Below, in pieces: positions 30,346 to 39,707 of a DNA stretch of 64,000 nucleotides. Positions within the stretch are counted from its first letter, which is position 1. Each line of letters begins with the position of its first letter. Under the pieces are notes generated by a model that saw only the letters and a list, made by a program, of their open reading frames with translations, was not told the DNA's origin and did no database searches. Both the position numbers and the translations under genes were made by a program. Origin of the DNA: Loktanella atrilutea (GTDB taxonomy: Bacteria > Pseudomonadota > Alphaproteobacteria > Rhodobacterales > Rhodobacteraceae); the NCBI RefSeq assembly GCF_900128995.1, contig NZ_FQUE01000002.1, forward strand, positions 62,001 through 126,000. The letters are read 5' to 3'.

Positions 30346-31758
30346 ATGACAATTCTTTCCACATTGCAAGACGTGCTGGGGCCGCAGGGCCTGCTGACAA
30401 CCGAGGCCGACATGGCCCCCTGGGCCCGCGACTGGACCGGCGCCTATGCCAGCACCCCGCTGGCCGTCGCCCGGCCCGCAACGACGGCAGAGGTCAGCGC
30501 CGTGATGGCGGCCTGTCACGCCAGCGGGCAGCCCGTCGTCCCCGTCTCGGGCAACACCGGGCTGAACGGCGGCGCGGCGGCGCAGGGTGCGCTGGTGCTG
30601 TCGCTTGACCGGATGACCGCGATCCGCGGGATCGACACCGCCGCCCGCACGGCAGAGGTGGAGGCGGGCGTGATCCTGTCCCGCCTGCACGACGCCGCTG
30701 CGGATCACGACCTGATCTTTCCCCTGACCTTCGGCGCGCGCGGGTCCGCGATGATCGGCGGCGTGCTGTCCACCAACGCGGGCGGGTCGAACGTCCTGCG
30801 CTACGGCAATACGCGCGATCTGGTGCTGGGGCTGACCGCCGTGATGGCGGACGGGCGGGTGATGGACCTGATGGGCCGGCTGCACAAGGACAACAGCGGT
30901 CTGAACCTCAAGCACCTTCTGATCGGGGCAGAGGGGCAGCTGGGCATCATCACCGCCGCCACGGTAAAGCTCTTTCCGAAGCCCCGCGCCTACGCGACGG
31001 CAATGGTCGCCGCCGCGTCCCTCGATGCCGCCCTGACCCTGCTGCACCGGGTGCAGGCGGCGACGGGCGGCGCGGTGGAGGCGTTCGAATTCATGCCCGC
31101 CGCCTTTATCGCGGGGCATCTGGCGTTGGTCGCCGGGGCGAAGCCGCCCTTCGCCGAGGCCCATGACGTCAACATCCTGATCGAGGTCGGCGCCACCGCC
31201 CCCCGTGACGCGACCCCGCTCGACGACGGCACCGTGCCCATCGTGACCCTGCTGGAAGACACGCTGGTGCAGATGATGGAGGAGGGACTGATCCTCGACG
31301 CCGTCACCGCCCGGTCCGAAGGCCATCGGCGCGAGATGTGGGCGCGGCGCGAGGCGGCGGCGGAGATCACCTTTGCCCGCCGCCCCTTCGTCGATACGGA
31401 TATCGCCGTGGCCCTGCCCGACGTCGCGACCTTTCTGGCAGAGGCGCGGCGGCGTCTTCTGGTGCTCGACCCCGCCGCATCGGACCTGTCGGTCGCGCAT
31501 CTGGGCGACGGCAACGTGCATTACACAGCCTATCCCAGCCGCGACGACGCGGACCTGAAGGCCGCGATCCGCGAGATGGTCGAGGACGTGGTGCAGGACC
31601 TGCGCGGATCCTTCAGCGCAGAGCATGGCGTCGGCCTGTCCAAGCTGGGCAGCATGGCGCGGCGCAAGGACCCGGTGGCGCTGGACGCGATGCGGGCGAT
31701 CAAGGCGGCGCTGGACCCCAAGGGCATCCTCAACCCCGGCAAGACCATCCCGCGATGA
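30346..31758 (+). CDS. FAD-binding 2-hydroxyacid dehydrogenase (GlcD/D-lactate dehydrogenase-like)
   Basis: A 470-residue flavoprotein. The N-terminal FAD_binding_4 domain has PVVPVSGNTGLNGGAA near residues 60-75 and an RGSAMIGGVLSTNAGGSNVLR block near 131-151; the C-terminal FAD-oxidase domain has VAHLGDGNVHYTAYP near 382-396, GVGLSKL near 427 and a DPKGILNPGKTIP end. Likely oxidises glycolate, D-lactate or D-2-hydroxyglutarate. Start at ATG 30346. It sits behind gph and overlaps the MFS gene by four bases. Confidence 0.88.
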   Translation: MTILSTLQDVLGPQGLLTTEADMAPWARDWTGAYASTPLAVARPATTAEVSAVMAACHASGQPVVPVSGNTGLNGGAAAQGALVLSLDRMTAIRGIDTAARTAEVEAGVILSRLHDAAADHDLIFPLTFGARGSAMIGGVLSTNAGGSNVLRYGNTRDLVLGLTAVMADGRVMDLMGRLHKDNSGLNLKHLLIGAEGQLGIITAATVKLFPKPRAYATAMVAAASLDAALTLLHRVQAATGGAVEAFEFMPAAFIAGHLALVAGAKPPFAEAHDVNILIEVGATAPRDATPLDDGTVPIVTLLEDTLVQMMEEGLILDAVTARSEGHRREMWARREAAAEITFARRPFVDTDIAVALPDVATFLAEARRRLLVLDPAASDLSVAHLGDGNVHYTAYPSRDDADLKAAIREMVEDVVQDLRGSFSAEHGVGLSKLGSMARRKDPVALDAMRAIKAALDPKGILNPGKTIPR

Positions 31759-32963
31759 TCCACGCCTTTCGTCTGATCGGGCGTGACCCGACTCTGCGGC
31801 TGATGATGCTTGCCATGCTGCTGCAGGGCGGCTTCGCGGCCTCTGTCGGGACCTACCAGTCGCTGATCGCGGTGACGGTCTTCGGCCTGTCCGACAACGG
31901 CTATGCGCTGGTGCTGGTGGCCTCGTTGCTGGTGTCGGTCACCGCCTCAATCGGGGTCGGCATCCTGACCGACCAACGGCCCAGCCGTCGGGCGCTGGCG
32001 CTTTGCGCCGCGGGTGCCATGGCGGCGGGCGCGCTGCTGGTGCTGGCGGGGCGGTCCGCCCCGGCCTTCGTGCTGGCGCATGTGCTGCTGCTGCCGGTGA
32101 CGGGGACGCTGTTCGGGCAGCTCTTTGCCGTCGCGCGGCTGGTGACGGCGCCCCTGCCCCGCGCGGACCGCGACGGGATCATGGCGATCATCCGGGCGAC
32201 CTTTGCCCTGCCCTTCGTCGTGCTGCTGGCGATCTGGGGGCTGCTGTTTGACGCAGGCGCGCCGCTGATCGCGGTCTACGGCTGGACCGCGATCACCGGT
32301 GCCGTCCTGATGGCGCTGATCCTGACCCGCTGGCCGCACGACGCGCAGGCGCCCTGGACAGAGGTGAAATCCGGCCTCGGCTTTCGTGCCGCCCTGTCGG
32401 AACTGACGCACGGCCCCGTCCTGCTGCGCGTCGGGCTTGTCGGCGCGATCCACAGCGGATCGGCGCTGTCCGGCGTCATCGTGGGACTGCTGCTGAACGC
32501 GGTGCCGGGGCGCGGCGCGGGGGACGTCGGTGCCTTCTTCGCGATCTTCGTCGCGCTGGAGATCGCGGTGACGCTGTCCATCGGCGCCCTGCGGCGGCAT
32601 TTCCGCCGGCTGCACATCATCGCGGTCGGGGTCTTCATCTATGCCGCCGGCATGGCGCTGCTGCCGGTGCTGGCGGGCGGTCCCGCGCTTTGGCTACTGT
32701 GCCTGCCCTACGGGATCGGGGGCGCCATGCTCTATGCGCTGGCGATCGGCTACCTGCAGGACCTACTGGGCAGCCGCGCGGGGGCCGGGGCGTCCTTGCT
32801 GGCGCTGCAGCAGATCGCGGCGCAGGGATTGGGGGCACTGGCGTTCGCCCTGGGCGCGGCACTCGGCGGCTACGGGCTGGCCGCGGTCATCGGGTCGGTC
32901 GTGATGACCCTCGCGATGCTGGCGATCCTCTGGCTCGACCGGAACGCCCCGCTCGACGCCTAG
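31755..32963 (+). CDS. MFS transporter
   Basis: A 402-residue membrane protein with about 12 hydrophobic segments, starting at the ATG that overlaps the previous stop. Between helices 2 and 3 it has GILTDQRPSRRAL, the MFS motif A in weak form. It resembles sugar-efflux-type (SetA/SotB) permeases in the pattern of its loops, but substrate cannot be read. Because it is coupled to the 2-hydroxyacid oxidase it may move a related compound. Ends in a CTAG shared with the hemC stop. Confidence 0.82.
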   Translation: MIHAFRLIGRDPTLRLMMLAMLLQGGFAASVGTYQSLIAVTVFGLSDNGYALVLVASLLVSVTASIGVGILTDQRPSRRALALCAAGAMAAGALLVLAGRSAPAFVLAHVLLLPVTGTLFGQLFAVARLVTAPLPRADRDGIMAIIRATFALPFVVLLAIWGLLFDAGAPLIAVYGWTAITGAVLMALILTRWPHDAQAPWTEVKSGLGFRAALSELTHGPVLLRVGLVGAIHSGSALSGVIVGLLLNAVPGRGAGDVGAFFAIFVALEIAVTLSIGALRRHFRRLHIIAVGVFIYAAGMALLPVLAGGPALWLLCLPYGIGGAMLYALAIGYLQDLLGSRAGAGASLLALQQIAAQGLGALAFALGAALGGYGLAAVIGSVVMTLAMLAILWLDRNAPLDA

Positions 32964-33916
32964 TCGAAGAAGTGCGGCCCGGCCCGGTCGAGCAGCTTGG
33001 CCGCCATCTCTCGCCCCATCCGGGGACCGTCGTCGATCGACCCGGTCATGTCGTCCGACAGCACCCGGCTGCCGTCCTCGCGCAGGATCTCGCCGCGCAG
33101 GCGCAGGGTGCCGCCGTCAAGGTCGGCCAGGCCCGCGATCGGCGTCTCGCACGATCCATCGAGGGCCAGCAGCAAGGCACGCTCTGCGGCGAGGCGGTGG
33201 CCGGTGGGGATGTGGTGGATCGCCTCCAGCATCTGCGCCGCGCGGTGATCGTCGGCGCGCCGTTCGATCCCGATGGCCCCCTGTGCGATGGCGGGCAGCA
33301 TGTCGTCGGTGCCGATCGGGTGGTGCGGCACGTCGGCCATCCCCAGACGGTTCAGCCCGGCCTGCGCGAGGAACGTCGCCAGCGCCACGCCATCGTCGAG
33401 CTTTTGCAGGCGGGTCTGCACGTTGCCGCGGAATTCCACCACGTTGAGGTCGGGCCTGCGGGCGCGCAGCTGCGCCCGGCGGCGCAACGACGACGATCCG
33501 ACCGTCGCCCCCTGCGGCAGTTCCGCGATCGCGCGGGCGTGGCGCGAGACGAAGGCGTCGCGCACGTCCTCGCGTTCGAGGTAGGTGCCCAGCAGCAGCC
33601 CGTCCGGCTGCAGCGTCGGCATGTCCTTCATCGAATGGACGGCGATGTCGATCTCTCCGGCCAGCAGCGCCTCCTCGATCTCTCGGGTGAAGAGGCCCTT
33701 GCCGCCGATCTCCTTCAGCGGGCGGTCGATGATCCGGTCGCCGGTCACCTTGATGACGACGATGGTGAAGGCCTCGAACGGCAGGTCGAAGGCGGTTGCA
33801 AGCTTGGCGCGCGTCTCGTTCGCCTGCGCCATGGCCAGGGGCGAACCGCGGGTGCCGATCTTGAAGGCGGCGTCGGGTGTGGGCAATGTCAGCGTCATGG
33901 CGTCAGTCGTAGCCAT
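32960..33916 (-). CDS. hemC: Porphobilinogen deaminase
   Basis: A 318-residue hydroxymethylbilane synthase joining four porphobilinogens. FKIGTRGSPLAMAQA near residues 17-31, the KEIGGKGLFTREIEEALL block near 68-85, VHSMKDMPT near 93-101, VGSSSLRRRAQL near 139-150 and the dipyrromethane cofactor Cys in DGSCETPIAGL near 255 identify it. Start at ATG 33916; an ATG at 33898 is also possible. Divergent from hemE with only 63 bases between, a compact heme control region. Confidence 0.95.
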   Translation of the reverse strand: MATTDAMTLTLPTPDAAFKIGTRGSPLAMAQANETRAKLATAFDLPFEAFTIVVIKVTGDRIIDRPLKEIGGKGLFTREIEEALLAGEIDIAVHSMKDMPTLQPDGLLLGTYLEREDVRDAFVSRHARAIAELPQGATVGSSSLRRRAQLRARRPDLNVVEFRGNVQTRLQKLDDGVALATFLAQAGLNRLGMADVPHHPIGTDDMLPAIAQGAIGIERRADDHRAAQMLEAIHHIPTGHRLAAERALLLALDGSCETPIAGLADLDGGTLRLRGEILREDGSRVLSDDMTGSIDDGPRMGREMAAKLLDRAGPHFFD

Positions 33917-33979
33917 GTCAATCCGGGTTGACAACAGCCCGTCGCGTTGCGACGAAATCGCAATCACAAAGGACGCCCG

Positions 33980-35014
33980 ATGCCCCAGACCAAGACGATC
34001 CTCCGCGCCCTGGCCGGAGAGACCCTGCCGACACCGCCGATCTGGATGATGCGTCAGGCCGGGCGCTACCTGCCGGAATACAAGGCGACGCGGGCGCAGG
34101 CGGGCGACTTCCTGTCGCTGTGCTACAACCCCGAACTCGCGGCAGAGGTCACGCTGCAGCCGATCCGCCGCTACGGCTTTGACGCGGCCATCCTCTTTGC
34201 CGACATCCTGCTGCTGCCGCAGGCGCTGGGGGCCGATTTGTGGTTCGTCACCGGCGAAGGCCCGCGCCTGTCCACGATCACCGATCAGGCGGGACTGGAC
34301 CGGCTGGGCCCGGTGGAGGACATCGACGCCACCCTGTCGCCGGTCTACGAAACGGTCAAGATCCTGTCCCGCGAACTGCCGGCCGAGACGGCGCTGATCG
34401 GCTTCGCTGGCGCGCCGTGGACCGTCGCCACCTACATGATCGCCGGCCGCGGCACACCGGATCAGGGGCCTGCGCACAGGCTGAAGGACGAGAACCGTCC
34501 GGTGTTCGAGGCGCTGCTGGACCGGATCACCGAAGGCACGATCCATTACCTGTCCCGCCAGATCGAGGCGGGGGCCGAGGTCGTGAAGATCTTCGACAGC
34601 TGGGCCGGATCGCTGCAGGGCGATGATTTCGCGAAATACGCGGTGGAGCCCGCCCGCCGGATCACGGCGGCGCTGAAGGACCGGCATCCGGGCATTCCTG
34701 TCATCGCCTTCCCCCGCGGCGCGGGCGACAAATACGAGGGCCTGCACGCCGCCATCGGCGCCGACTGCATCGCGCTCGACGACGGCGTGACGCCTGGCTG
34801 GGCGGCGGCGCATGTGCAGACCGGCGGCTGCGTGCAGGGCAACCTCGCCTCGCGTCACATGGTGACGGGCGGCGACGATCTGGTGCGCGAAACGCGGGCC
34901 GTGGTCGATGCCTTTCGGGGCGGGCCGCATATCTTCAACCTCGGCCACGGCATCACGCCCGACGCGGACCCCGCCAACGTGCAGTTGATGATCGACACGG
35001 TGCGCGGCGCCTGA
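33980..35014 (+). CDS. hemE: Uroporphyrinogen decarboxylase
   Basis: A 344-residue enzyme making coproporphyrinogen III. The signature [16 protein letters not shown] lies near residues 18-33, with [14 protein letters not shown] near 72-85, [13 protein letters not shown] near 143-155 and FDSWAGSL near 206-213. Start at ATG 33980 behind AAAGGA. Overlaps the next gene by one base. Divergent partner is hemC. Confidence 0.96.
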   Translation: MPQTKTILRALAGETLPTPPIWMMRQAGRYLPEYKATRAQAGDFLSLCYNPELAAEVTLQPIRRYGFDAAILFADILLLPQALGADLWFVTGEGPRLSTITDQAGLDRLGPVEDIDATLSPVYETVKILSRELPAETALIGFAGAPWTVATYMIAGRGTPDQGPAHRLKDENRPVFEALLDRITEGTIHYLSRQIEAGAEVVKIFDSWAGSLQGDDFAKYAVEPARRITAALKDRHPGIPVIAFPRGAGDKYEGLHAAIGADCIALDDGVTPGWAAAHVQTGGCVQGNLASRHMVTGGDDLVRETRAVVDAFRGGPHIFNLGHGITPDADPANVQLMIDTVRGA

Positions 35015-35631
35015 TGTACGCCCCGCCCGCCTTTCGAGAGGCGCGGGTGGAAGTGCTGCGCGACGCGGCGCGTCAGATCATGTTCGGCGTGCTGGTCACG
35101 CAGACCGACGACGGCCCCGCCGTGACCCATGTGCCGATGCTGCTGACCGGCCCGGACGACACCATGGTGCTGGAAACCCACGTCGCACGCGGCAACCCGC
35201 AGTGGCGCACTTCCGGCGCATCCGTCGCGATCTTTCAGGGGCCGCAAGCCTATGTCTCGCCGTCGTTCTATCCATCCAAGGCCGAGACCGGAAAGGTCGT
35301 GCCGACCTGGACCTACATCACCGTCCATGCCCACGGCAAGACCGAGGCGGTGCACGACGGGGACTGGCTGCACGCCCATGTCACCCGGATGACCGACGCG
35401 ATGGAGGCGGACCGCCCCGCGCCATGGGCCGTGACCGACGCGCCATCCGACTACATTGCGAGCCTGCAGCGCGGCATCGTCGGCCTGCGGATGTCTGTCA
35501 CCCGGCTGGAAGGCGCATGGAAGGTGAACCAGCATAAATCCGACGCTGACCGTGCCGGCACCGCAGCAGGTCTTGCGGCGAGCGGCGGGATGGGCACGGC
35601 CCTCGCCCGCGTGCTGCGCCCCGGCGGCTGA
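35014..35631 (+). CDS. PaiB-like FMN-binding protein
   Basis: A 205-residue FMN-binding split-barrel protein of the PaiB family. [15 protein letters not shown] at the start, GVLVTQTDDGPAVTHVPMLL near residues 25-44, QAYVSPSFYPSKAETGKVVPTW near 83-104 in two parts and MSVTRLEGAWKVNQHKSDAD near 163 in pieces are family features. PaiB was named as a transcription regulator, but the fold suggests a flavin-dependent enzyme or sensor. Starts on the last base of hemE. Confidence 0.85.
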   Translation: MYAPPAFREARVEVLRDAARQIMFGVLVTQTDDGPAVTHVPMLLTGPDDTMVLETHVARGNPQWRTSGASVAIFQGPQAYVSPSFYPSKAETGKVVPTWTYITVHAHGKTEAVHDGDWLHAHVTRMTDAMEADRPAPWAVTDAPSDYIASLQRGIVGLRMSVTRLEGAWKVNQHKSDADRAGTAAGLAASGGMGTALARVLRPGG

Positions 35632-35660
35632 CGGGTCGCCCTCCCCGGTCAGCCCCCCGG

Positions 35661-36197
35661 TTAGCCGCCCGTCAGCCCCTCGATCGCGCGGGGCGGCGTG
35701 CTTTGCGTCACCAGCGCGGCCTTGCGCTTTTCATAAAAGGCGTTGCCGCCGGCGGTGACAGTATAGTGCATGTTGTCGTAGGAAAACCGCGCCCGCTCCT
35801 GATGAAAGAACATGGCGTTGCCGATCAGGGGATGCCGCTCGCCCGCCAGCACGGCGCGGGCGGCTTCCTGCACCTGCGGCAGGCCGCTGGCCTTCATGGG
35901 CTTGGTCATGATGCCCGGCGCGAACTGCCCCTTCTGGGACACCACGCCGCAGACCGTGTCGGGATACTGGTCCGAGGCCACCCGGTTCATCACCACGCTG
36001 CCGACAGCCACCAGACCGTCCCGGCTGGAGCGGTTGGATTCGAAGAACATGGCCCGTTCCATGCAATTGACGGCGCTGGGGGCAAAGGCCATCGACCGGA
36101 TCTTGCCGACACTCCGCGCGCCGATGCCGCAGCCCGACAGCCCGACGATCAGGCCAAGGACGAGGCAGCGGCGCCACAACGGGATCGGACGTGTCAT
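35661..36197 (-). CDS. Cell-wall hydrolase lipoprotein (SleB/CwlJ type)
   Basis: A 178-residue protein starting at ATG 36197 behind AGGAG. The signal has a lipobox (VGLSGC, Cys at about residue 23), so it is outer-membrane or periplasmic lipoprotein. The domain is Hydrolase_2: CMERAMFFESNRSSRDGLVAV near residues 45-65 with the catalytic Glu, then NRVASDQYPDTVCGVV and KGQFAPG. It probably cuts peptidoglycan as a lytic enzyme. A GC hairpin lies at 36311-36335 between it and phoX. Confidence 0.82.
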   Translation of the reverse strand: MTRPIPLWRRCLVLGLIVGLSGCGIGARSVGKIRSMAFAPSAVNCMERAMFFESNRSSRDGLVAVGSVVMNRVASDQYPDTVCGVVSQKGQFAPGIMTKPMKASGLPQVQEAARAVLAGERHPLIGNAMFFHQERARFSYDNMHYTVTAGGNAFYEKRKAALVTQSTPPRAIEGLTGG

Positions 36198-36361
36198 GCG
36201 GGACTCCTGCAATGGTCGGCTGACCGGACCTTAACTGCGGGGCCACCGCCCCTCAACCACGCGCGCCACGGCGACAGCGGCTGCGGCGGACCGCCGCCAA
36301 GACGCAAGACGCCACGCCCCCTGGGGGGACGTGGCGCCAGACAGGCCAGCAGGCCGGTCCG

Positions 36362-38098
36362 TTACTTCATCGCGACCGGAAACGGCCCCATGTAGCCGAC
36401 GTAGGCGCGGGTGTCGGCCTCGTCCGCCGCCTTGTCCTCGTCGCTTTCGCCGTAGGGGTGCTGGATCACGGCGGTCAGATAGGCATGACCGTTCAGGTCC
36501 GCATACCAGTCGACAGAGGTCATCTCTGACCCGTAGGGCGAGGACATGATCCGCGTCAGGTCGCCGGTGTCGGTGTTCATCGTCCAGACCACGTCGTTCT
36601 GGTGGCCGCCGCCGGTATCCTCGCCGATCACCAGCAGCTTCTGGCCGGGGATGTAGGTCACGTTGTCGGGGTTCGCGATCCCGTCGACGTCGCACTCGTT
36701 CCCGGCGTATTCGCTGCCTTCGGCATAGTCCGAGGGCTTGCCTTCCACGACCGCCTTCATGTCGGTGGCGACGAAATCGTCATCCAGCGACAGTTCGTAG
36801 ACCGCGCCGCAGGGGTTCTTGGCCACGCGCACGTCGTTGCTGCTGCCCATGTCCAGATCGTCACCGTCGGTCATGCCCTTGGCGACCTCCGAAATCGCCA
36901 GATAAAGGCTGTTGTTGTCGGGGTTATAGACGTTGCCCTCCATCTTGCGGAACTCCACCGTGGCGCCCAGCATGGAGGCATAGCGACGGGTCTCCAGACG
37001 CGAGGCCACCGCCTCCATCCCGTCCTTGACCTGCAGGCACTCGGCCCGGCCTTCGGCGGCGGAGGGCATGAAGCCCTCGGCGCAGGTGCCGTCATCGGCC
37101 ATCTCGCCCACGGCGAAGATGTCCATGAAGCCTGTCTTGTCGTCGATGGCCTTCTGGATCGTCGCATCGTCCGCATGGCCCAGATCGACCCAGGTGATAT
37201 CGGCGGCACCGGCACCTTCGTCGCTGGTCTGGGTCCACTTGGCGGCATAAAGCTGCCCGGCGGACAGATCGCCCGCGGTGTCGGCGACATAGCGGAACAG
37301 GCCGACGTTGGTGCCGTCATCGCTGATGTAGGCTGTCTTTTCGTCGGGCATGACGTTCGCCAGTTCCACGGCGATCCGGCCCATGGAATAGTGCTTGGCG
37401 ACCGAGGCTTCGCCACCTTCCGTCACCGTCACCTCGACCGGGAAGCCGTATTGATAGGGGTTGTAGACGCGGCGGTAGTCATCCAGCGACATGGTCGCCG
37501 GATCGACCCCGAAGTAGGCGACCATCGCATAGTTGTAGTCGTCGATCTGGTCGAGCGAGGTGGCCTCCGCATGGGCGCGGGCGTCGGCGGGATATTCCTC
37601 TGACCCCAGGTGCGTGTTCCACGGCGTCACCGACCCGGCGCAGGGCACCCAGAGCCCGCCGACGGAGGCGAAGTCGATCGGCTTGGTGTCGGTATAGGTC
37701 AGGTTGCCTTCGGCATCCTGATCCACGGTCGACAGATACATCGCCGCGGGCCGCGATTCGAAATGGGTGATCGAATAGATCTTGTCGCCGATCGGCAGGA
37801 AGGACGTGAAATCCGCATCGGGCGATCCGTATTCGCTGTCGCCGTCGATCGGGTTGCCGTCCTGATCGACCAGCCGGGCAAAGGTGCCGCCGCCGATGGT
37901 GTCGCCGGACCGGGCCAGCACGTGATAGCCGATGGTGGTGTCGGCGCCGTCCACGGTGACGGTCTCGCTCGACAGGATCGACCGCTTCATCTCGTCCGTG
38001 GTGGGCACCGGAATGGCAGAGAAGTTCATCTCGGCGGCGGCCAGAACGGGGACCGACACGATGGCGGTGGCGGCAAGCAGCGTTGTGCGCAGGGTCAT
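36362..38098 (-). CDS. phoX: PhoX-family alkaline phosphatase
   Basis: A 578-residue exported protein with an apparent signal peptide (LRTTLLAATAIVSVPVLAAA). It belongs to the DUF839/PhoX family: GSVTPWNTHLGSEEYPADAR near residues 163-182, GRIAVELANVMPDEKTAYISDD in the middle, and the PGQKLLVIGEDTGGGHQNDV block near 478-497 that carries metal-binding Glu. PhoX is a calcium/iron phosphatase that frees phosphate from organic phosphorus. A three-repeat Pho box lies 61 bases upstream, which supports phosphate-starvation control. Confidence 0.88.
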   Translation of the reverse strand: MTLRTTLLAATAIVSVPVLAAAEMNFSAIPVPTTDEMKRSILSSETVTVDGADTTIGYHVLARSGDTIGGGTFARLVDQDGNPIDGDSEYGSPDADFTSFLPIGDKIYSITHFESRPAAMYLSTVDQDAEGNLTYTDTKPIDFASVGGLWVPCAGSVTPWNTHLGSEEYPADARAHAEATSLDQIDDYNYAMVAYFGVDPATMSLDDYRRVYNPYQYGFPVEVTVTEGGEASVAKHYSMGRIAVELANVMPDEKTAYISDDGTNVGLFRYVADTAGDLSAGQLYAAKWTQTSDEGAGAADITWVDLGHADDATIQKAIDDKTGFMDIFAVGEMADDGTCAEGFMPSAAEGRAECLQVKDGMEAVASRLETRRYASMLGATVEFRKMEGNVYNPDNNSLYLAISEVAKGMTDGDDLDMGSSNDVRVAKNPCGAVYELSLDDDFVATDMKAVVEGKPSDYAEGSEYAGNECDVDGIANPDNVTYIPGQKLLVIGEDTGGGHQNDVVWTMNTDTGDLTRIMSSPYGSEMTSVDWYADLNGHAYLTAVIQHPYGESDEDKAADEADTRAYVGYMGPFPVAMK

Positions 38099-38158
38099 GG
38101 ATCAGCCTTTGGCAGGTTAAGGATGCGGCAGGCTTTAGGCGCGCAGCGTGACCGGCCC

Positions 38159-38187
38159 ATGACAGTTGCGTAACAGTTCGGTAACGC
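38159..38187 (-). promoter_or_regulatory. Three-repeat Pho box upstream of phoX
   Basis: On the minus strand: GCGTTAC-CGAA-CTGTTAC-GCAA-CTGTCAT, three 7-base units with 4-base spacers (11-base period). The last two are close to the PhoB box CTGTCAT-N4-CTGTCAT. The site ends 61 bases before the phoX ATG. Confidence 0.82.
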
Positions 38188-38240
38188 CCCCGCGCGCCCC
38201 GCCGAAACCCGCCGCCGCCCGGCGCCCCCCGCCCCCTCGT

Positions 38241-38284
38241 CCTCGCTTTTTCCGAAATACTCCCGCCGGAGGCTGCCGCCCCCT
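38241..38284. repeat. Rhodobacteraceae-type intergenic repeat, copy 1
   Basis: CCTCGCTTTTTCCGAAATACTCC followed by a GC-rich inverted part (GCCGGAGGC...GCCCCC). A closely related sequence lies at 62026-62084. Such tails behind genes are common in this family and probably act as processing/terminator-like signals. Confidence 0.65.
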
Positions 38285-38306
38285 CAAGACGCGCGCCTGC
38301 CCCGCT

Positions 38307-39197
38307 TCACACCCACTTCGCCAGGGGCGGCAGGCTCATCAGCACCGCATTGGCGTCGTGCCCGGTGGTCAGGCCGAACTTCGTCCCCCGGTCGTAGACG
38401 AGGTTGTATTCCGCGTAGAGCCCGCGGTGGATCAGCTGGGTGTCCTTGTCGGCCTCGGTCCACGCCGTATCGCGGCGGCGTTCGACCAGCGGCTGATAGG
38501 CCGGCAGAAAGGCGCGACCGATGTCCTGCGTCAGGCTGAAATCGGCCTCCCAGTTGCCGGTGCAGTGGTCGTCCATGAAGATGCCGCCGACGCCCCGCGC
38601 GCGGTTCCGGTGGGGGATGTAGAAGTATTCGTCCGCCCAGGCCTTCAGCCGGGGATAGAGATCGGCACCATGGGGGTCGAGATGCGCCCGCTGCTGATCG
38701 TGGAAATGCGCCGTATCCTCGGCGTATTCGATGCAGGGGTTCAGGTCGGACCCGCCGCCGAACCACCAGGCGTGGGGGGTCCAGAACATCCGGGTATTCA
38801 TGTGAACCGCCGGCGCATGGGGGTTCTGCATGTGCGCGACAAGCGAAATGCCAGAGGCCCAGAACCGCGGATCGCTGTCCATGCCCGGCACGCCGCGGGC
38901 GGCCATGGCGCGCTGCGCCGCCTCGCCCAGCACGCCGTGAACGGTCGAGGTATTGACGCCCACCTTTTCGAACACGCGCCCGCCCCGCATGACGGACATG
39001 ACGCCGCCACCGGCCTCTGACCCGTCGTCGCTGCTGCGCCGCGTCACGGTGCGTTCGAACCGGCCGGCGGGCAGCCCTGCGGTCGGGCCGGTGCTCTGCG
39101 TGGCCTCCAGCCCCTCGAAGGCGGCGACGATCGTGTCACGCAGACCTTCGAACCAGGCGCTGGCCCGCGCCTTCTCAGAATCCATGGTTTCGGTCAT
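38307..39197 (-). CDS. hemF: Oxygen-dependent coproporphyrinogen III oxidase
   Basis: A 296-residue aerobic HemF, converting coproporphyrinogen III to protoporphyrinogen IX. The signature is in MFWTPHAWWFGGGSDLNP near residues 137-154, with the KVGVNTSTVHGVLG-like segment near 77, VGGIFMDDHCTGNW near 202-215 and TGHDANAVLMSLPPLAKW at the end. Transcribed alone; hemC and hemE are about 5 kb away. Confidence 0.95.
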   Translation of the reverse strand: MTETMDSEKARASAWFEGLRDTIVAAFEGLEATQSTGPTAGLPAGRFERTVTRRSSDDGSEAGGGVMSVMRGGRVFEKVGVNTSTVHGVLGEAAQRAMAARGVPGMDSDPRFWASGISLVAHMQNPHAPAVHMNTRMFWTPHAWWFGGGSDLNPCIEYAEDTAHFHDQQRAHLDPHGADLYPRLKAWADEYFYIPHRNRARGVGGIFMDDHCTGNWEADFSLTQDIGRAFLPAYQPLVERRRDTAWTEADKDTQLIHRGLYAEYNLVYDRGTKFGLTTGHDANAVLMSLPPLAKWV

Positions 39198-39290
39198 CCG
39201 GCCCTTGCCCCGCTGTTATTGCATATCATCTTAAAGGGGGCGCATGGGGAAAGCCAAGTCCGTGCCACCGCCCCACCCGACCGGAGATCC

Positions 39291-39680
39291 ATGATGCGAC
39301 CGCTTATCGTCCTTGCCCCGCTGGCCCTTCTTGCCGCCTGTGCGACCCCGCAGGAACAGTGCCTGTCGAACGTCACCCAGGCGCTGCGGATCAATGCCTC
39401 GCTGATCGCCCAGACCCAGGGCAACCTCGACCGCGGTTACGGGCTGGAGACAGAGCAGCGGATCGCCTCCTCTGCGCGGGTCTGCTACGAGCGCCAGATC
39501 GACGGCGATATCTCTCCGAATTTCTGCGATGTGCCGGAATACCGCACGGTGACCAAGCCCGTCCCCGTCAACCTGCGGGTCGAGCGCGAGACACTGGACC
39601 AGCTGCTGGCGAAACGCGCGGTGCTGGAACGGCAGGCGGCGGCGGGCACGGCCCAGTGCCGCGCGCTTTATCCCGAATAG
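39291..39680 (+). CDS. Small lipoprotein (hypothetical)
   Basis: A 129-residue protein with two adjacent ATGs (39291, 39294); GGAG at 39283-39286 suits the second better. The signal (LIVLAPLALLAACA) ends in a lipobox LAAC. The mature part has five further cysteines and a C-terminal ETLDQLLAKRAVLERQAAAG helix. No family recognised; likely an envelope lipoprotein. Confidence 0.75.
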   Translation: MMRPLIVLAPLALLAACATPQEQCLSNVTQALRINASLIAQTQGNLDRGYGLETEQRIASSARVCYERQIDGDISPNFCDVPEYRTVTKPVPVNLRVERETLDQLLAKRAVLERQAAAGTAQCRALYPE

Positions 39681-39707
39681 GCGCGCGCCCTATCCTGCTT
39701 AAGGTCG

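Noticed and set aside
33916-33933. TGTCAA-N6-TTGACA palindrome between hemC and hemE as a regulator site or divergent -35 pair
   Set aside because: Arms are only 6 bp, no convincing -10 boxes follow, and on the minus strand the box overlaps the chosen hemC start.
36231-36695. Minus-strand 154-codon frame at the phoX C-terminus
   Set aside because: Arg-rich shadow of phoX in another frame.
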